This document shows, piece after piece, positions 6,543 to 9,436 of a stretch of DNA of 9,436 bases. Both the position numbers and the translations under genes were made by a program. The stretch covers positions 1 to 9,436 of the forward strand of contig WFMT01000058.1 in the NCBI GenBank assembly GCA_015488975.1. Direction: 5' to 3'. Source of the DNA: Campylobacteraceae bacterium (GTDB taxonomy: Bacteria > Campylobacterota > Campylobacteria > Campylobacterales > JALSKU01). Positions within the stretch are counted from its first letter, which is position 1. Every line of letters begins with the position of its first letter. The notes beneath the pieces are model-generated. The model did no database searches. It saw only the letters and a program-made list of their open reading frames with translations, and was not told the DNA's origin.

Positions 6543-6643
6543 ATTTATCTCTTTTGCCAACTTATACCAAAAACTGCACCAATAAAATTGATACTTTCAA
6601 GCTTTAGTACAGCTCCTATTATAGTAAAATCAATCCAAAGATT
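6543..6643. other. Convergent spacer between thioesterase and RND genes
   Basis: This 101-bp spacer separates two convergent genes. No convincing intrinsic terminator is seen: the best hairpin is a weak AAAATC/GATTTT pair near its right end without a U-tract. On the minus strand the frame of the RND gene stays open for 32 codons past its stop, ending at the TAA at 6547-6545, and would encode a hydrophobic segment (IIGAVLKLESINF and GAVFGISWQKR). It has no clear start of its own and may be chance or a remnant. Confidence 0.4.
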
Positions 6644-9436
6644 TTATTGAGCTGTTAACTTTTCTTTTATTTTTACAACAATATAAAAAAACATCGGTAT
6701 AAACAAAACTCCTATAACAGTAGCAACTATCATTCCTCCAACAACTGTTGTTCCTATGATATGCCTGCTATTTGCTCCGGCACCGCTACTTAATACTAAA
6801 GGTAATGTTCCAACTATAAAAGCCAAAGAAGTCATGATAATCGGCCTAAATCTAAGCCTTGCCGCTTCTATGGTAGCATCCATTAAACTCATACCTTCTT
6901 TAAGTTTATCCATAGCAAATTCAACGATCAAAATAGCATTTTTAGCAGAAAGTCCAACAAGAGTCAAAAGTCCCACTTGAAAATATATATCAGCTTGCAG
7001 ATGCCGTAGATATACAGCTAAAACCGCTCCAAATATGGCAAAAGGTATAGATACTATAACTGCCAAAGGAATACTCCAACTCTCATAAAGTGCTGCCAAA
7101 ATCAAAAATATAAAAATTACCGCATAAATAGTGGTATAGTTTCCATGTTTTTTAAGTTTTTGCTCTTGATAAGAAGTACCTGCCCAGGCGATTGTATAAC
7201 CTGATGGTAAAATCTTTCTTGCTATTTTCTCAATACTGTCCATTGCATCACTTGCAGAAAATCCAGGTGCCGGATTGCCACTGATTTTGGCGGCATTGAA
7301 CATATTAAATCTTTGCATAACAGTTGCACCAACAATTCTTTTAATTTTTACTAACTCACTAACAGGTATCAGCTTTCCTGTTTTAGATCTTACAAAAATG
7401 TATTTATAGTCATTCTTAGTAGCTCTGTATTTTGATAATGATTGAATATCCACTTGAAAAGTTCTATCAAACAAGTTGAAATCATTAACATAACCTTTAC
7501 CAAATGTACTTTGTAAAGTAGCAAATATATCTCCGATAGCAACTCCCATTGCCTTTGCCTTGTCTCTTTTTATGGTTAGGGAATATTCAGGAGTGTTTGT
7601 ATTTAAAGTTGTCCTTACCATCATAAGAGCAGGGTCTTTTTTTGCCTCTTTTACGATCTTTTGAACATAAGCATTAAGAAGTTGCATACTTTTGCCTGTT
7701 CTATCTTGCACCCACATATCAAACCCGCCTGTTATACTCATGCCTCTTATCGGAGGTGGACTAACCGGGATAACAAAAGCATTTTTATCTTGCATAAATT
7801 CCATCATAAGTCTTCTTGCTATGGCTTGTGAACTCTCAGACGCAAGAGGACGCTCTCTCCAAGGCTTTAATTTGGCAAATGTGATAGCCGCGTCACTTCT
7901 ATAAGCAAAAGTTACTATATCTATACCGGTAATACCACCTGCTGAAACTATATTTGGATTTGATAATAATTTTTTTTCTATATTATATGAAATTTTTGAA
8001 GAATTAGGCAAAGAAGTTGCAGGCATCATTCTTGAAATTACCAACAATATCCCTTGATCTTCATTTGGAACCAACCCTTTGGGAGTTATACTCATAATAT
8101 GATATGTAAGATATATAAGTCCTACAAATAAAAGAAGTGAAAAAAACCATAATCTTATGGTTTGTCTTGAAAAAATGAGAAATATCTTCGTGGACCAGTC
8201 AAAAAATTGGTTAAATTTTCTTATAGGCCAAAACGGTGCCTCCTCTTTTTTCTTTAAAAATACAACACACAAAGAAGGAGTTAGAGTAAGTGCCACAAAA
8301 CCTGATATCACAACAGCTATGATAATTGTAGTAGCAAACTGTTTATACATAACACCGCTAAATCCGCCAAGTAATGCCGCAGGAATAAATACGGCAGAAA
8401 GCACAAGGACGATAGCTACTATAGGAGTTGAAAGCTCTCTCATAGCTTCATAAGCAGCTTCTTTTACACTTATATCTTTAGTTCTTAAAATCCTCTCAAT
8501 ATTTTCTATAACTATAATTGCGTCATCTACCACCAGTCCAATGGCTAAAATCAATCCAAAAAGTGTCAATAAATTTATAGAGAAACCAGCCATATAAAGC
8601 CCTGCAAATGTACCTATGAGGGCAACTGGTATAGCGATAAGCGGTATAACAGTGGCTCTTAGATTTCCTAAAAAAAGATAAATTAAAATAACAACAAAAC
8701 CAATAGCTTCAAACAGAGTTTTCACGACTTCATAGATAGAAGCATTTATAAAAGAGGTTGTATCATAAGGAAAGCTGTATTGTAAATCAGGTGGGAATTT
8801 CTTGGATAGTTTTTTTAAAGTTTCATCTACTGCTTTTGATACTTTAAGTGCATTTGCCCCAGGAGATAAAAATATAGCAACAGGCATCATAGGTTTTAAA
8901 TTATATCTTGCAATAGTATTATATGAATTTGCACCAAGTTCTACTTTGGCTACATCTTTAAGTCTTAGAGCAGAACCATCAGGATTGGCTCTAATAATAA
9001 TGTTTTTAAATTCTTTTACACTGACAAACCGCCCTTTAGTGGTAACACTGTAAGTAAAAGGCTGTATCTTCTTCATAGGTTCATTTCCGACAGAACCTGC
9101 TGCGTATTGATTGTTTTGATTTCGTATTGCATTTATGATATCAGTAGTGCTTAAGTTGTAAAATGATAATTTTTCCGGATCTATCCATACTCTCATGGCA
9201 TAGTCTTGTTCACCAAAAATAACAGCAGAGCCTACTCCTTGTATCCTTTTTAAAGCATCCATGACATTGACTTTGAGATAATTTGATATAAAAAGTCTGC
9301 TATGTCTTGCACCTTTTGAAGTAAAGGCTATAACTTTTAACATATCAGGAGATCGCTCTTGAACACTGACTCCTTGTCGTCTCACAGCCAAGGGTAGCTT
9401 ACTAAGAGCTAATTGAACCCTGTTATTTACATCAAC
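6644..9436 (-). CDS. RND (HAE1) multidrug efflux pump, AcrB/MexB/CmeB type, N-terminus off the right edge
   Basis: The frame is open from the right edge to the TAA at 6646-6644, giving 930 residues. AcrB-type pumps have about 1040, and alignment of the conserved Asp pair implies about 104 residues missing at the N-terminus. The visible part begins VDVNNRVQLALSKLP, matching the first porter subdomain of AcrB, and the next internal TTG is not a start. The proton relay is present: VVDDAIIVIENIER with the Asp pair (codons near 8527-8522) in helix 4, and GLSAKNAILIVEF with the Lys (6943-6941) in helix 10. SPPPIRGMSITGGFD and GYVNDFN lie in the second periplasmic loop. The pump is a trimer that takes drugs from the periplasm and inner membrane and works with an adaptor and an outer-membrane channel. 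The adaptor gene is expected just beyond the right edge. No frameshift is seen; the C-terminus (FFYIVVKIKEKLTAQ) is short but normal. Confidence 0.95.
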   Translation of the reverse strand, partial: VDVNNRVQLALSKLPLAVRRQGVSVQERSPDMLKVIAFTSKGARHSRLFISNYLKVNVMDALKRIQGVGSAVIFGEQDYAMRVWIDPEKLSFYNLSTTDIINAIRNQNNQYAAGSVGNEPMKKIQPFTYSVTTKGRFVSVKEFKNIIIRANPDGSALRLKDVAKVELGANSYNTIARYNLKPMMPVAIFLSPGANALKVSKAVDETLKKLSKKFPPDLQYSFPYDTTSFINASIYEVVKTLFEAIGFVVILIYLFLGNLRATVIPLIAIPVALIGTFAGLYMAGFSINLLTLFGLILAIGLVVDDAIIVIENIERILRTKDISVKEAAYEAMRELSTPIVAIVLVLSAVFIPAALLGGFSGVMYKQFATTIIIAVVISGFVALTLTPSLCVVFLKKKEEAPFWPIRKFNQFFDWSTKIFLIFSRQTIRLWFFSLLLFVGLIYLTYHIMSITPKGLVPNEDQGILLVISRMMPATSLPNSSKISYNIEKKLLSNPNIVSAGGITGIDIVTFAYRSDAAITFAKLKPWRERPLASESSQAIARRLMMEFMQDKNAFVIPVSPPPIRGMSITGGFDMWVQDRTGKSMQLLNAYVQKIVKEAKKDPALMMVRTTLNTNTPEYSLTIKRDKAKAMGVAIGDIFATLQSTFGKGYVNDFNLFDRTFQVDIQSLSKYRATKNDYKYIFVRSKTGKLIPVSELVKIKRIVGATVMQRFNMFNAAKISGNPAPGFSASDAMDSIEKIARKILPSGYTIAWAGTSYQEQKLKKHGNYTTIYAVIFIFLILAALYESWSIPLAVIVSIPFAIFGAVLAVYLRHLQADIYFQVGLLTLVGLSAKNAILIVEFAMDKLKEGMSLMDATIEAARLRFRPIIMTSLAFIVGTLPLVLSSGAGANSRHIIGTTVVGGMIVATVIGVLFIPMFFYIVVKIKEKLTAQ

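Noticed and set aside
6756..9053. Several plus-strand open frames of 70-98 codons
   Set aside because: All lie antisense to the RND pump gene and show no protein-family features.
9389..9391. TTG as the start of the RND gene
   Set aside because: The frame continues to the window edge with residues matching the AcrB porter domain, so the true start is outside the window.

Overview
The window is AT-rich and most likely comes from a motile member of the Campylobacterota (the Campylobacter/Arcobacter/Sulfurimonas group). The pointers are the base composition, a FlgL-type flagellar gene behind a -24/-12 (sigma-54) promoter, an HU protein with the VPGT-type arm, and an EmrAB plus AcrB/CmeB-type efflux repertoire. 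The genus cannot be fixed from the sequence alone.

Layout, left to right. Positions 1-1125 hold the 5' three quarters or less of flgL on the minus strand; its 3' end lies off the left edge. A spacer of about 200 bp carries divergent promoters: sigma-54 for flgL and a probable sigma-70 promoter for the HU gene (1331-1609, plus). A 16-bp hairpin follows, then a tRNA-Leu(CAA) with an encoded CCA end. Facing the tRNA is a minus-strand operon: emrA (4443-5588), emrB (2923-4446) and a second, 12-helix MFS transporter (about 1772-2926). Each gene overlaps the next by 4 nt, and the last stop codon lies inside the tRNA acceptor stem. The emrA promoter region (5589-5709) holds a 35-bp near-perfect palindrome with a TATAAT box in each arm. 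Reading right from it are a SlyA/MarR-type regulator (5710-6156) and an overlapping PaaI-type hotdog thioesterase gene (6141-6542). The rest (6644 to the right edge, minus) is an RND inner-membrane pump gene lacking only about 104 N-terminal codons, which lie beyond the edge.

How they fit together: the five genes from 1772 to 6542 look like one regulated export module. EmrA and EmrB would form a membrane-fusion-protein/DHA2-transporter extruder, the extra MFS protein a coupled second exporter, and the MarR protein the repressor acting at the palindrome. The thioesterase is the unusual member and suggests that an acyl- or aryl-CoA-derived acid is the signal or substrate; this is inference. The RND pump gene ends tail to tail with the thioesterase gene, so two different efflux systems are packed side by side. 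I saw no insertion sequence, CRISPR array, phage gene or duplicated tRNA end.
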